Shown in pieces: positions 7,973-16,508 of a stretch of 52,233 nucleotides of DNA. The notes below the pieces were generated by a model. The model saw nothing but the letters and a program-made list of their open reading frames with translations, was not told where the DNA came from and searched no databases. The DNA comes from Acidimicrobiia bacterium. Lineage in GTDB: Bacteria; Actinomycetota; Acidimicrobiia; Spongiisociales; JAHEDJ01. The stretch is from positions 1-52,233 of the forward strand of contig JARGFH010000024.1 in the NCBI GenBank assembly GCA_029210695.1. Reading direction: 5' to 3'. The position numbers and the translations under genes were made by a program. The stretch's first letter is position 1. Each line of letters starts with the position of its first letter.

Positions 7973-9247
7973 TCACCGGACCCGGCCGTCTCGCGTCAGA
8001 CGGAGAAACGGCGCAAGAGCGGCCAACCCGATCGGAAGGATGGCAGTGAGGGCGAGGACGGGCTCGTAGCTGCCGGCGAGATCGTAGCCTACGGCGACCA
8101 GCAACGGTCCGGCGGCGGACCCTCCCACCGTGATCATGGAGGCGAACCCTTTGATCGACCCGAAATGGAGCCGCCCGAAATAGTGCCCATAAACGGTCGA
8201 CTGCACTGCCTGGCTCGTCCCCTGCATCGAACCTAAAACCACTCCGTACACCACGACAGCGCCCGCTGTTGAAACGCTTCCGGCGCCGAGCATCGCCACA
8301 CCCATCAACCCCAATGTGACGCTGAGAAAACGTGCTGGAGGCATCCGATCGATGAGATAGCCGGTGAGCAGGTTCGCTACCGCCAGCATCAGCCCGTATG
8401 CAATGAACATGAGGGCGGCGGTAGGCCGAGCAACGCCGTTTTGAGACATGATCGAGAAGTGGTGAAAGACCAGACCGGTCCCAAGTCCTGCGGTCAGGAA
8501 ACCACCGACCGCGTAGAGCCAGAATGTGATGGTACGCCGAGCCTCATCGAGCCGAAAATGGTTCTCTGCGCTGTTGACGCCATCAGCTTGGCCAGTATGA
8601 CGATCGGGGGTCAGCCCGTATCGCTCGGGTCTGTGGCGGAAAAGCCCGCCGCCGACGGGAAGCATCACGGCAGCCACCAACAGTCCCAGGATCCCATACG
8701 CCCACCGCCATCCAACCGTCGAGACCAGGGAGTCGAGACCCAAAGGGACCACCGCGGTGGCAGCAGCAAAGCCGAGTCCGGCGAGACCGATGGCAAGGCC
8801 GCGACGTTGGACAAACCAGATGTTGATCGAATGGATGCTGACCAGCCCCAATGCACCCTGGCCTAGCCCGCGAATGAGCGTGAATCCGACCAGCAGAGTG
8901 ATGAAACCAACCGTCAACCCCATAAAGGCGCAAGCCAGTGCGAATAGGGTGGCGATCACTGTCACCGCGCGGCGAGGACCGACCCGGTCGATCTGACGGC
9001 CCACGAACGGCAATGCGAGTGAGCCGATCAAAGTCCCAGCGGTATAGGCGCCCGAGACTGCAGCCCTTCCCAGCCCCAGATCGGCGATGATCGAATCTAA
9101 GAACACCGATACCCCAACGGTCTGGCCGGGGATGGTCAGGGCCATGCCCACGGTGGACGCGCCGAGCACGACCCACGCGTAGTGGATCGGGCTCTTGTCT
9201 ACGAGCCTGCTCGTCAGCAAAGGCGGTTGTTCGGGAGTGGTATTCAT
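7973..9247 (-). CDS. MFS transporter (OFA/monocarboxylate-like)
   Basis: 424 residues with about 12 hydrophobic segments. The HYAWVVLGASTVGMALTIPG opening and the GRQIDRVGPRR loop between TM2 and TM3 (MFS motif A) fit the oxalate/formate antiporter-like branch. A short hydrophilic central loop (GLFRHRPERYGLTPDR) separates the two six-helix halves. The substrate cannot be predicted. It is convergent with rnj (46 bp apart) and sits directly next to the accessory island. Confidence 0.87.
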   Translation of the reverse strand: MNTTPEQPPLLTSRLVDKSPIHYAWVVLGASTVGMALTIPGQTVGVSVFLDSIIADLGLGRAAVSGAYTAGTLIGSLALPFVGRQIDRVGPRRAVTVIATLFALACAFMGLTVGFITLLVGFTLIRGLGQGALGLVSIHSINIWFVQRRGLAIGLAGLGFAAATAVVPLGLDSLVSTVGWRWAYGILGLLVAAVMLPVGGGLFRHRPERYGLTPDRHTGQADGVNSAENHFRLDEARRTITFWLYAVGGFLTAGLGTGLVFHHFSIMSQNGVARPTAALMFIAYGLMLAVANLLTGYLIDRMPPARFLSVTLGLMGVAMLGAGSVSTAGAVVVYGVVLGSMQGTSQAVQSTVYGHYFGRLHFGSIKGFASMITVGGSAAGPLLVAVGYDLAGSYEPVLALTAILPIGLAALAPFLRLTRDGRVR

Positions 9248-9365
9248 AGGCGACGAGTCGGGTCAGAACACACGACTCAGGAGGGTGCGAGGGAACAAAG
9301 CTGGAAGGTACAACATTACCGGTGGGTCGGGGCTAACGGGAGGCGGCAGGATCGAATCCGAGCTC

Positions 9366-9674
9366 TGGGTGTTCACCACAGCGACGGCAAGCCCGGCCAT
9401 CCCATTCGATCTCCCAGACCTTCGAACGGATCGCCGCCAAGGCCGGCGTTCCTAGAAACCGACCCCACGATGTTCGCCTTACTCACGGCACCCTGCTCAC
9501 GAAAGCCGGAGTGCCGATCAAAGTGGTGTCAGAACGTCTCGGACACGGGAACCTGGCCTTCACGATTGACACCTACAGCACGTGCTTCCCGGCCTTCAGG
9601 CCGAAGCAACCCGCATCTTCGAGAGGCTCACCGCCGAAGCTCGGCCCGGAACCACCGGTGGAAGAACCGCATGA
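9366..9674 (+). pseudogene. Tyrosine integrase C-terminal remnant
   Basis: Translation in mixed frames recovers the catalytic C-terminus of a phage-type integrase: HSDGKPGHPIR, SQTFERIAAKAGV, PHDVRLTHGTLLTKAG (box II region with the usual HxLRH degraded to HDVRLTH), VVSERLGHGNLAFTIDTY and then, after a one-base deletion near 9576, HVLPGLQAEATRIFERLT ending with TGA at 9672. At least two frameshifts and loss of the N-terminal half show decay. It lies 50 bp from a tRNA-Met 3' fragment, the expected attachment site of such an element. Confidence 0.8.
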
Positions 9675-9725
9675 CCCGCATGACACGGTAGAAACCCTGG
9701 CCGGCGAGCCGCTGGCCAAGGCATG

Positions 9726-9770
9726 TGGTAGCGGGGGCAGGATTTGAACCCGCGACCTTCGGGTTATGAG
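9726..9770 (-). other. tRNA-Met(CAT) 3' half, attachment-site scar
   Basis: The minus strand reads CTCATAA (anticodon loop with CAT), the variable region, GGTTCAAATCC T-arm, acceptor strand and CCA, so it is the 3' 45 bases of a tRNA-Met. No 5' half is adjacent, so this is not a working tRNA. Integrases of tRNA-borne islands carry exactly such a segment as att core. It marks the left border of the island or the scar of an older one. No full tRNA-Met is in the window. Confidence 0.8.
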
Positions 9771-9968
9771 TTCCTTCCGGGGGGTACTGGTTGGTTTTCA
9801 TTGGTGCTCAATAGTGCCCACTACCAGGGCTTTCGCGGAATCCGTGTGATGCCTCGTGCCTGTGGATAACCCCTCGTGACGGCCTGTCCGTTAGAAGATC
9901 CGTTAGAAGAATCGGTCGAGCGAAGCAACGTCACGGAGAACCGGGAGAAGACACCGCGCTCAATCCTG

Positions 9969-10565
9969 TCAGCCCAACGAGCCCGATACTTGCAGGTAGC
10001 ACCGTTCCTCGGGTAGGTACCGGCCCTGGTACCAGCTCGCCAGTGAGAGTCGGACTAATTCCCCCGGCACAATCGTTGGTGTGGGTTCATCCAGCCCCAC
10101 ATACTTGATCGTCCGACGCTGCCCAAGCACCGCCTCATACCGCGTTTCGTCGGCGTCGAACCGAAGCTCCCGGTCCGCCAACCAGAAGTGGGTGCTCTGG
10201 GATGGGAGGCTGCCGCCAGGCCCCACATACAGCTTCGAGTTCGCCACCGTGAGGGTGTTCTCGAACACATGGTCCAGCTCCCCCTGCCATGGTGTCACCA
10301 GCCCGAGTACTAACCCACGAAGATCAGCAATGTCGCCAATGTATCGCTCTCGGTGGACGACAACGTCTTCGACATGAGGTGGCCGAACCTGCTCCTTTGG
10401 TTCGACGTCCATGTCCCAAGCCTGTCCGACTCTGTAGTGGTCGCGGATGGGGTATTCGCCGGCGACATTGAAAAGCCTGAGGCCGCGGCCATCGTCCAGT
10501 GAGAGCGCCCCTGCGCACGCGCTCGCTACGCCCATATGCGTCCGTCCGACGATGACCGTCTTCAC
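9969..10565 (-). CDS. Dual OB-domain-like protein of DUF488 cassette
   Basis: 198 residues. The MKTVIVGRTHMG opening and the later pattern of short beta strands (LRLFNVAGEYP, IGDIADLRGLVLGLVTPW, ELVRLSLASWYQGR) match proteins described as dual OB-containing that occur beside DUF488 genes. OB folds usually bind nucleic acid or oligonucleotides. Its ATG overlaps the stop of the DUF488 gene upstream by four bases, so the three genes form one translational unit. Family assignment is from memory and moderate; function is unproven. Confidence 0.6.
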   Translation of the reverse strand: MKTVIVGRTHMGVASACAGALSLDDGRGLRLFNVAGEYPIRDHYRVGQAWDMDVEPKEQVRPPHVEDVVVHRERYIGDIADLRGLVLGLVTPWQGELDHVFENTLTVANSKLYVGPGGSLPSQSTHFWLADRELRFDADETRYEAVLGQRRTIKYVGLDEPTPTIVPGELVRLSLASWYQGRYLPEERCYLQVSGSLG

Positions 10566-11056
10566 TCAACCTCCAGATCAACCACCTTCACTCCTGCACC
10601 CTCGGCCAACCATCTCGCTGCCAACGATCTATGGCAAGCGGGCGCAGAGCCCTCGACGCAAAGGATGGCGGGCCGCCGATAGTCCGCCAGACGATCCAGC
10701 AGTTCCCCCGGGTCCTGGAGCGCAAGTACCTCTCTCTCGTATCCAGCTACGAAATCGGGGGCCAATTCGCCGCGGGTTGTTTTGGTGTGAGATGTGGATT
10801 TGTCTGCTTCCTTCTGTTTGTCACGCAGTCGGGTAGACGGGGCCAGATCCTTCCACGACACGACCGCCACACCAGCGCGAGATAGGGCCGCATCGAGTCG
10901 AGAGGCATTGGCGAAGGCGTACCTCGATCCCCGTACAGCACGCCGTTGCCGGACGTCTACCACGATGTCCACGCAGTTTCGCTCGAGGAGATCGAGGAAC
11001 GACTGCTCGGTGTGGCCGTAGACACCGATCGTATAGATGGCGTCGACTTGGGTCAT
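10562..11056 (-). CDS. DUF488 family protein (second paralogue)
   Basis: 164 residues. Family marks: YTIGVYGHTEQSFLDLL at the N-terminus, VVDVRQRRAVRGSRYAF (DVR motif), and the C-terminal CVEGSAPACHRSLAARW with the conserved Cys-x7-Cys-His-Arg. DUF488 proteins are small Rossmann-like proteins, widespread and mostly uncharacterised, often seen in mobile or defence neighbourhoods. It overlaps both neighbours by four bases (ATGA). Clearly diverged from the DUF488 gene upstream, so two paralogues are kept in one operon. Confidence 0.85.
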   Translation of the reverse strand: MTQVDAIYTIGVYGHTEQSFLDLLERNCVDIVVDVRQRRAVRGSRYAFANASRLDAALSRAGVAVVSWKDLAPSTRLRDKQKEADKSTSHTKTTRGELAPDFVAGYEREVLALQDPGELLDRLADYRRPAILCVEGSAPACHRSLAARWLAEGAGVKVVDLEVE

Positions 11057-11670
11057 CGACGGCTTCCATCTCCTGAGTATTGCTGAACCGAATGGTGGAC
11101 GCGGTCATCGAACTCGAACGTCTGTTGGCCACCCTTCACCCGCTCCATCACTTCGGCGTGCGGTGTCAGACACCCATCGACTTCGATATGGACCACGTTA
11201 AAACCGAAGGTGTCTACGAGCGCTTCGCCAATCAGCTTTGTTCTGTGGCAGGTTTCGGGACGCCCTTCGCTGCAGAGCAAGCAGACCTTGTAGCAGCGTT
11301 CCACCCCCCGCCTAACGCGTTCCAGGCCGCTCTTGAAGTAGTCCCGCGCACGCACGCTTGCGTAGTCGACCCGTCCATCAGGCGTATAGCATTCTGCATC
11401 ATCGGGTCGGCCACCGAGCTCCGCCCCCAGGAAGACGTACTCGACGTCGACTGCCTTCAAGGCGTACTGAAGCTCAGGGCCATTGAACTCAGGGCGATGA
11501 CGGGAATAGGGCATAGAGCGCACATCGGCCACGTGGGTGACGCCGCCGGAGCCAAGCCGCTTGATGAACCCCTCGAGTGTGTCTCCGCCGTATCCGATGG
11601 TGAGCACCGAGTGACTCTCACCAGGCTGCAGGGGTCGCCTCAGCTGTGCGTTATCAGGATGCAGTGTCAC
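11053..11670 (-). CDS. DUF488 family protein (first paralogue)
   Basis: 205 residues from a GTG at 11670; an in-frame upstream start at 11736 would add 22 residues with little conservation. Motifs: VLTIGYGGDTLEGFIKRL, VADVRSMPYSRHRPEF (DVR-S-PxS as in canonical DUF488) and CLLCSEGRPETCHRTKL with the conserved CxxC...CHR. This is the more typical family member of the pair. The C-terminal extension (about residues 165-205, with QQTFEFDD) is extra. First gene of the three-gene cassette; AGGATC precedes the GTG. Confidence 0.85.
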   Translation of the reverse strand: MTLHPDNAQLRRPLQPGESHSVLTIGYGGDTLEGFIKRLGSGGVTHVADVRSMPYSRHRPEFNGPELQYALKAVDVEYVFLGAELGGRPDDAECYTPDGRVDYASVRARDYFKSGLERVRRGVERCYKVCLLCSEGRPETCHRTKLIGEALVDTFGFNVVHIEVDGCLTPHAEVMERVKGGQQTFEFDDRVHHSVQQYSGDGSRR

Positions 11671-11752
11671 TTCGTTGATCCTAGGCCAGCGGCCGCCGGT
11701 GGCCGCGGCGAAGCAACGGACACCTGGCCTTGCCACAGACGAATTGCTCTCG

Positions 11753-12301
11753 TCATTGAATCCGGTCCTGCGTCGAGCTCAAGAGCGGACCAAGGGGCTT
11801 TGGGGGTGCCTCCCTTCGCTTCCTCGCAGCGATCCGTCGCATGCGTTGTTGCACGAGGTATGCGGCACGCTCGAGGGGCAGGATCTCGTTCTTTGTTCGA
11901 AGGGCCCGGACGCACACGGGTTCGGTCGCCGCCACCAGGAGGGACTCCCATTCAGCGGCCGTCCGGAACACGAGCACCACCATCTCGTCTCTCTTGAACT
12001 GGCGCCCTCGAGGGTCGAGCCAAATGACCGATTCCTCTTGTTCCGCGCAAAGCAGGATCATGTCGTGATTCGACGTCACCACAACCTGGCCCGTATTTCT
12101 CGCGTGGCTAAGAACATCCTCGTCGGAGGAACCCCGGACGGGAGACCCATCGTCGTCGTGCCCTACCCAGCTGGCGTTGTAGCCGAGGACTCGCAGCGCT
12201 GCGGGCACTCTCCACGGGAGCTGCTCGTCGAAAAAAAGCCGAATTCGCGGAGACCTTCGCCGAGCCGTTGGTCTCTCCTCACGCAGCCCGTTCGTACTCA
12301 A
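11753..12301 (-). CDS. DUF5615 PIN-like toxin
   Basis: 182 residues from a TTG at 12301. Core IRLFFDEQLPWRVPAALR, then SSDEDVLSHARNTGQVVVTSNHDM fits the Mut7-C/DUF5615 PIN-like fold, with acidic residues D25, E26, D64-E65-D66-type and D84 as metal-ligand candidates. Such proteins are predicted RNases paired with DUF433 antitoxins. The gene overlaps the DUF433 gene end by 23 bases. The C-terminal 60 residues (basic, QQRMRRIAARKRRE) exceed the minimal fold. Confidence 0.75.
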   Translation of the reverse strand: MSTNGLREERPTARRRSPRIRLFFDEQLPWRVPAALRVLGYNASWVGHDDDGSPVRGSSDEDVLSHARNTGQVVVTSNHDMILLCAEQEESVIWLDPRGRQFKRDEMVVLVFRTAAEWESLLVAATEPVCVRALRTKNEILPLERAAYLVQQRMRRIAARKRREAPPKPLGPLLSSTQDRIQ

Positions 12302-12911
12302 GTGCGGCCTCCACTTCGGATACGCCGAGGTGGAGGTCTTCGGCGATGTCTTCGAGATCCTCTTCCGCCTCAGCGAGTTCCGCGATGACCCGCGTCGGTA
12401 CCCGAGTGCCGTCGATGCACGGTGCTCCGGCTTGGACGGCGGGGTTCACCCAAACACCAGATCTCGGCCGCCAAACCGCAGCAAGTTGATCGGATCCGTA
12501 TTCGATGGGCCTGAGCAGGTCACGGACCACAAGCTCAAAAGCTCCTTGTCCGCCCTTTCCAACGTCGACCCAATCGCCAACCTTGCCAAAGAAGGCTGCT
12601 CCGGCCGTTGCCAGCTTTTCATGTGCGAATGGGTAGCTCGTCTTCAGCTTCGTGGCGAGGTAGTCGGCCCCAGCCCTGATTTCCCGCTTGGGAACCTTTC
12701 GCTCAACCAACTCGGAGACCACAAGGAGGCTGACCACATCGAGGAAGGAGAGGAACCTGGTGTCGGCTACCGGGTAGAGCGGCTGCTTCCCTCGTATCCA
12801 TCGAGCGATCGTGTCGGGATCGCGCCGAACGAGGCGGGCGGTCTCGACCAAGTCGTAGATACCCCTGCCGAGCAACCGATCAGCCATGTCAGCCCGCTCC
12901 TTGGTACCCAT
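12279..12911 (-). CDS. DUF433 antitoxin with N-terminal HTH
   Basis: 210 residues from ATG 12911, preceded by GAGAGGAG at good spacing. The N-terminal third (DRLLGRGIYDLVETARLV, DTIARWIRG) reads as a MerR-like HTH. The C-terminal 70 residues carry the DUF433 mark (APCIDGTRVPTRVIAELAEA then DLHLGVSEVEAALEY). The family is the antitoxin partner of DUF5615 PIN-like toxins and represses its own operon. It sits 72 bp after hsdR on the same strand, so it may be co-transcribed with the restriction operon. Confidence 0.8.
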   Translation of the reverse strand: MGTKERADMADRLLGRGIYDLVETARLVRRDPDTIARWIRGKQPLYPVADTRFLSFLDVVSLLVVSELVERKVPKREIRAGADYLATKLKTSYPFAHEKLATAGAAFFGKVGDWVDVGKGGQGAFELVVRDLLRPIEYGSDQLAAVWRPRSGVWVNPAVQAGAPCIDGTRVPTRVIAELAEAEEDLEDIAEDLHLGVSEVEAALEYERAA

Positions 12912-12983
12912 GGTCCGCTCCTCTCGCGGTCGCCAGCCGTCACTTGGCAAACTACACCCCACCCGTGACGAGGTTCGGTCGTA

Positions 12984-15900
12984 TCACGCCTTTCCCCAGC
13001 GTTGGGCGATGTACTTCTGTTTCTCGTCCGCGTCGGTGAATTCGTGGGTCTTGTTGTTGAGACGCACGTAGAAGGCGGTCTTCTTCAGGTGCTGGCCGTT
13101 CATGACCACGGTCACCTCGGCGTCAACCGGAAAGCCCGACGGCTTGACGTGGACCCGGCACAGGTCCTTGCCATCGATCGTGTGAATCTGGGTGGATACG
13201 TTGGCTACGGCAGCGTCACCCATCGACGCCTGGACGATCTGCGTGAGGTGGAGCTGGAACAGGTCGGCATCGTCCTTGCCTTCCTTGGCGAGGCCGGCGT
13301 AGTCGGAATCAAGACCCGCAACCGTGCCGTCGTCGGCAACCCCGATCAGCAGAGTGCCTCCGGACGGCGAGTTGAGGAATGCGGCGATCGTCTTCAGTGA
13401 AGCGGTCTCGAGCGGCTTGAAAACCTCCCCGCCATCGGCGTGGGTGCGGAGCGTCGACTTGTACTCGATCGACGCCGTCTCTCCGGCGGCAAGCAGGTCG
13501 CCGATTGGGATCCATTGCTGGCTGGCCACCTTGGCGGCGGCGTAGGCGCCGGGCAGGGTGGCACCGATCAGCTTGCTGAATAGCTCCGGATCGTCGAGCA
13601 GCTTGTAGGTGAAGTCTTCGTGGGCTTTGGCCATGTCGATCATGGCGTTCTGGAAGAAGTCGCTGTAGACCTCCCCAAACGCCTTCTCGTCGTTCGCCCA
13701 GGCCACCCCTTGCACGTCCTCGTCGGCGACCAGGGCATCCACGATCGTTCTGGTGTGCACGGCCTGGGCATCGGTGAAGCGGGTGCCGAACCGCTCGTTC
13801 ATCTGGGCGATGATCTCCGACAGCGGTGCCTCGTCCGGGGCGTAGATCTTCCCGGCTCCACTGAAGATGGTCACGACCTCGCCCTCCACATCGGGGTCGA
13901 GCGACGCCGACCCTTCGGAGGTCTTCTCCAACGCCAGGTGGGTGAGCTCGACCTGGCTGCCCAGATCTACCCCGGGTTCGGCGTCGGCGCGGATGAACGG
14001 GGCCAACGCCCTGGCGAAGAGGTAGTCACGTTCGAGCTTGGTGTCACCGAACGACACTACCTGGGACAGGAACGAGTAGATGCGGATGAACCGGTGCAGG
14101 GCGTCACGGAAGGCGTCCTGCTCGTCGGTGTCGAGATCGTGATGGAACCGGTCGATGGCCGGCGCCAACGCCCCGTGGATGCGGGCGTGGTTGGCCGAGG
14201 CGTCGGTGAGCAGCAGAGTCACGACGGTATGAACTTCTTCGGGATGAAGGATCCCATACCCGCCCAGTTCGCCGTGGGTGTTGTACAGCAGGTGGGGGTC
14301 GGTGGGCGGCGCCACGGTCTGGACGTACCAGGGGGCGAAGGATGTGCGGATGTCCTCGGCTTCGTTGCGGAAGTCGAGCACGAACGTCCCGGTTTTGTCG
14401 GGGTGGGTGCGGTTGAGCCGGGAAAGCGTCTGCACCGCCGCCAACCCGGTGAGGACCTTGTCGACGTACATGGAGTAGAGCTTGGGCTGATCGAACCCGG
14501 TCTGGTACTTCTCGGCGACCACGAGGATGTGGTTGTCGTCCTCGTCGAAGCGGCGGGTGGTCTGGGTTTCGGGGAAGCCGTTGAGGTTGGATTCGGTGAC
14601 CTTCTCCCCATCGACGGTGAGCGAGTCTGAGAAGGCGACGAGCACGCCGATGTCGCCGTGACCGTTCTCATTGCAGTACCTCTTGAGCGCCTGCGAGTAG
14701 CGGACGGCGTGGAGCCGTGACGAGGTGACGACCATCGCCTTGGCCTTCCCTCGCATCCTGGGGCGGACGTGCTGGCGGTAGTGCTCGATGATGACCTCTG
14801 CCTTCTGGGCGAGGTTGTGCTCGTGGAAAGCGACGAACCGGGCGATCGCTGCCTTGGCCTTATCGGTCTCGTATTTGGGGTCGTCCTCCACCGCCTTCTC
14901 GATCCGCCAATACGTCTTGTAAGTGGTGTAGTTGGCGAGTACGTCCCAGATGAACCCCTCTTCGATGGCCTGGCGCATCGAGTACAGATGGGACGGCTCG
15001 TGCTTGCCGGTATCGGGGTTGAGCCTGCCGAACATCTCAAGGGTCCGGCCCTTGGGGGTGGCGGTAAAGGCGAAAAAGCTCAGGTTGGGCTGCTGGCCAC
15101 GGGCGGTAACCTCGGCCAGCAGCGCCTCCTCGGCAGGGTCCCCGACCTCAACCGTCAGTGACGCCTCGACGGCCTCCGCCTGCGCCAGTTCGGTCTCCGC
15201 ATCGGAGCCGGCGCCGCCGAGCACCTTCTTCAAGTCTTTGGCCGCTTCGCCGGTCTGACTGGAATGGGCCTCGTCGATGATCACGGCATAGCGGCGCGAC
15301 GGTAGCGCCCCCACCTTGTCGAGAACGAACGGGAACTTCTGCAGGGTGGTGATGATGATGCGGGCCTGCTCCCCGGTGAGGGCCTCGGCGAGCTGGGTGG
15401 AGTCAATGTCGATCTTCTGCACCACTCCGTGGGCGTGCTCGAACTGGTAGATGGTGTCCTGGAGCTGACGGTCGAGCACCACCCGGTCGGTGATCACCAC
15501 CACCTTGTTGAACACCTTGACGTCCCCGGCGTGCAGGCTAGACAGCCGGTGAGCCAGCCAGGCGATCGTGTTCGACTTGCCCGACCCGGCCGAATGCTGC
15601 ACCAGATAGGAATGACCGGCGCCCTCGGTCCGTGCCGCTTCCTCCAACTGCCGCACCGCGTCCCACTGGTGGAAGCGGGGGAAGATCATCGTGGCCGGCT
15701 TCTTCGAACCCTTGGCGGCGGGCTCGACGTGGAGGAACCGGGCAAGGATGTCGAGCCAGGCATCCTTCTGCCACACCGACTCCCACAGATAGGCGCTCCG
15801 GTGCCCCGCCGGGTTGGGCGGGTTCCCGGCGCCGAGACCGTCACCCCGGTTGAAAGGAAGAAAGACGGTCCGCTCCCCGTCGAGGCGGGTGGTCATGAAC

Positions 15901-16508
15901 ACCTGCTCCGTGTCGACGGCGAAATGAACCAGCGCCCGCCTCAGCGTCAGGTTCTTCGGATCGCGGTCGGTCCGATACTGGGCCTTGGCGTTGTCGACCG
16001 TCTGGCCGGTGAGATGGTTCTTCACCTCGGCGGTGGCGACCGGGATCCCGTTGACGAACAAGCCGAGATCGACGGTCTTGTTGGTTCCCGACTCGTACGG
16101 CAGCTGGCGGGTGACGGTCAGCCGATTGGCTGCGTACCGCTTGGCGAGCACCGGGTTGAGCCCGGAGGCGGGACGGAAGAAGGCAAGGGCGAACTCGGCC
16201 TTCTCATGGCCGGCGTACACCAGAGCGTGGCGGAGCACGTCCACCGTGCCCCGGGCGTCGAGCTCTTTGGTGAGCCGGTCGAGGAATCCGGCCCGAGCGG
16301 CAGCCGGGTCACCGGCGTGGGTCTTCAGCACCTTGGCCCACTCGCCGGGCTGGGTGTCCTCGATGAAGGCGAACAACTCGACGGCGTCGAGACCCCGGCC
16401 GGCGTCGAAGTCGTCGGACTGGGTGCCGAGCTTCCAGTTGGTGTAGCCGCCATGGTCGGCGAGCCATTCGGCGATGTGCGACTCGAACGCCGCCTCGTCC
16501 GGTTTCAT
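12984..16508 (-). CDS. hsdR: Type I restriction subunit R with C-terminal AlbA_2-like domain
   Basis: 1174 residues. Order: PD-(D/E)xK nuclease (D147, E161-V-K163 in TAEVKN), SF2 translocase with Walker A SAGSGKS (about 306-312) and DEAH (412-415), helical middle region, and an unusual C-terminal domain from about 1013 (IEYKSTLRTH, then FLNSPSGGTLLIGVADDG). That tail matches the AlbA_2/Schlafen-like fold. HsdR cuts unmodified DNA after ATP-driven translocation as part of HsdR2M2S. It starts in a four-base overlap with the fic stop. The fused domain may sense or cut nucleic acid; that part is inference. Confidence 0.92.
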   Translation of the reverse strand: MKPDEAAFESHIAEWLADHGGYTNWKLGTQSDDFDAGRGLDAVELFAFIEDTQPGEWAKVLKTHAGDPAAARAGFLDRLTKELDARGTVDVLRHALVYAGHEKAEFALAFFRPASGLNPVLAKRYAANRLTVTRQLPYESGTNKTVDLGLFVNGIPVATAEVKNHLTGQTVDNAKAQYRTDRDPKNLTLRRALVHFAVDTEQVFMTTRLDGERTVFLPFNRGDGLGAGNPPNPAGHRSAYLWESVWQKDAWLDILARFLHVEPAAKGSKKPATMIFPRFHQWDAVRQLEEAARTEGAGHSYLVQHSAGSGKSNTIAWLAHRLSSLHAGDVKVFNKVVVITDRVVLDRQLQDTIYQFEHAHGVVQKIDIDSTQLAEALTGEQARIIITTLQKFPFVLDKVGALPSRRYAVIIDEAHSSQTGEAAKDLKKVLGGAGSDAETELAQAEAVEASLTVEVGDPAEEALLAEVTARGQQPNLSFFAFTATPKGRTLEMFGRLNPDTGKHEPSHLYSMRQAIEEGFIWDVLANYTTYKTYWRIEKAVEDDPKYETDKAKAAIARFVAFHEHNLAQKAEVIIEHYRQHVRPRMRGKAKAMVVTSSRLHAVRYSQALKRYCNENGHGDIGVLVAFSDSLTVDGEKVTESNLNGFPETQTTRRFDEDDNHILVVAEKYQTGFDQPKLYSMYVDKVLTGLAAVQTLSRLNRTHPDKTGTFVLDFRNEAEDIRTSFAPWYVQTVAPPTDPHLLYNTHGELGGYGILHPEEVHTVVTLLLTDASANHARIHGALAPAIDRFHHDLDTDEQDAFRDALHRFIRIYSFLSQVVSFGDTKLERDYLFARALAPFIRADAEPGVDLGSQVELTHLALEKTSEGSASLDPDVEGEVVTIFSGAGKIYAPDEAPLSEIIAQMNERFGTRFTDAQAVHTRTIVDALVADEDVQGVAWANDEKAFGEVYSDFFQNAMIDMAKAHEDFTYKLLDDPELFSKLIGATLPGAYAAAKVASQQWIPIGDLLAAGETASIEYKSTLRTHADGGEVFKPLETASLKTIAAFLNSPSGGTLLIGVADDGTVAGLDSDYAGLAKEGKDDADLFQLHLTQIVQASMGDAAVANVSTQIHTIDGKDLCRVHVKPSGFPVDAEVTVVMNGQHLKKTAFYVRLNNKTHEFTDADEKQKYIAQRWGKA

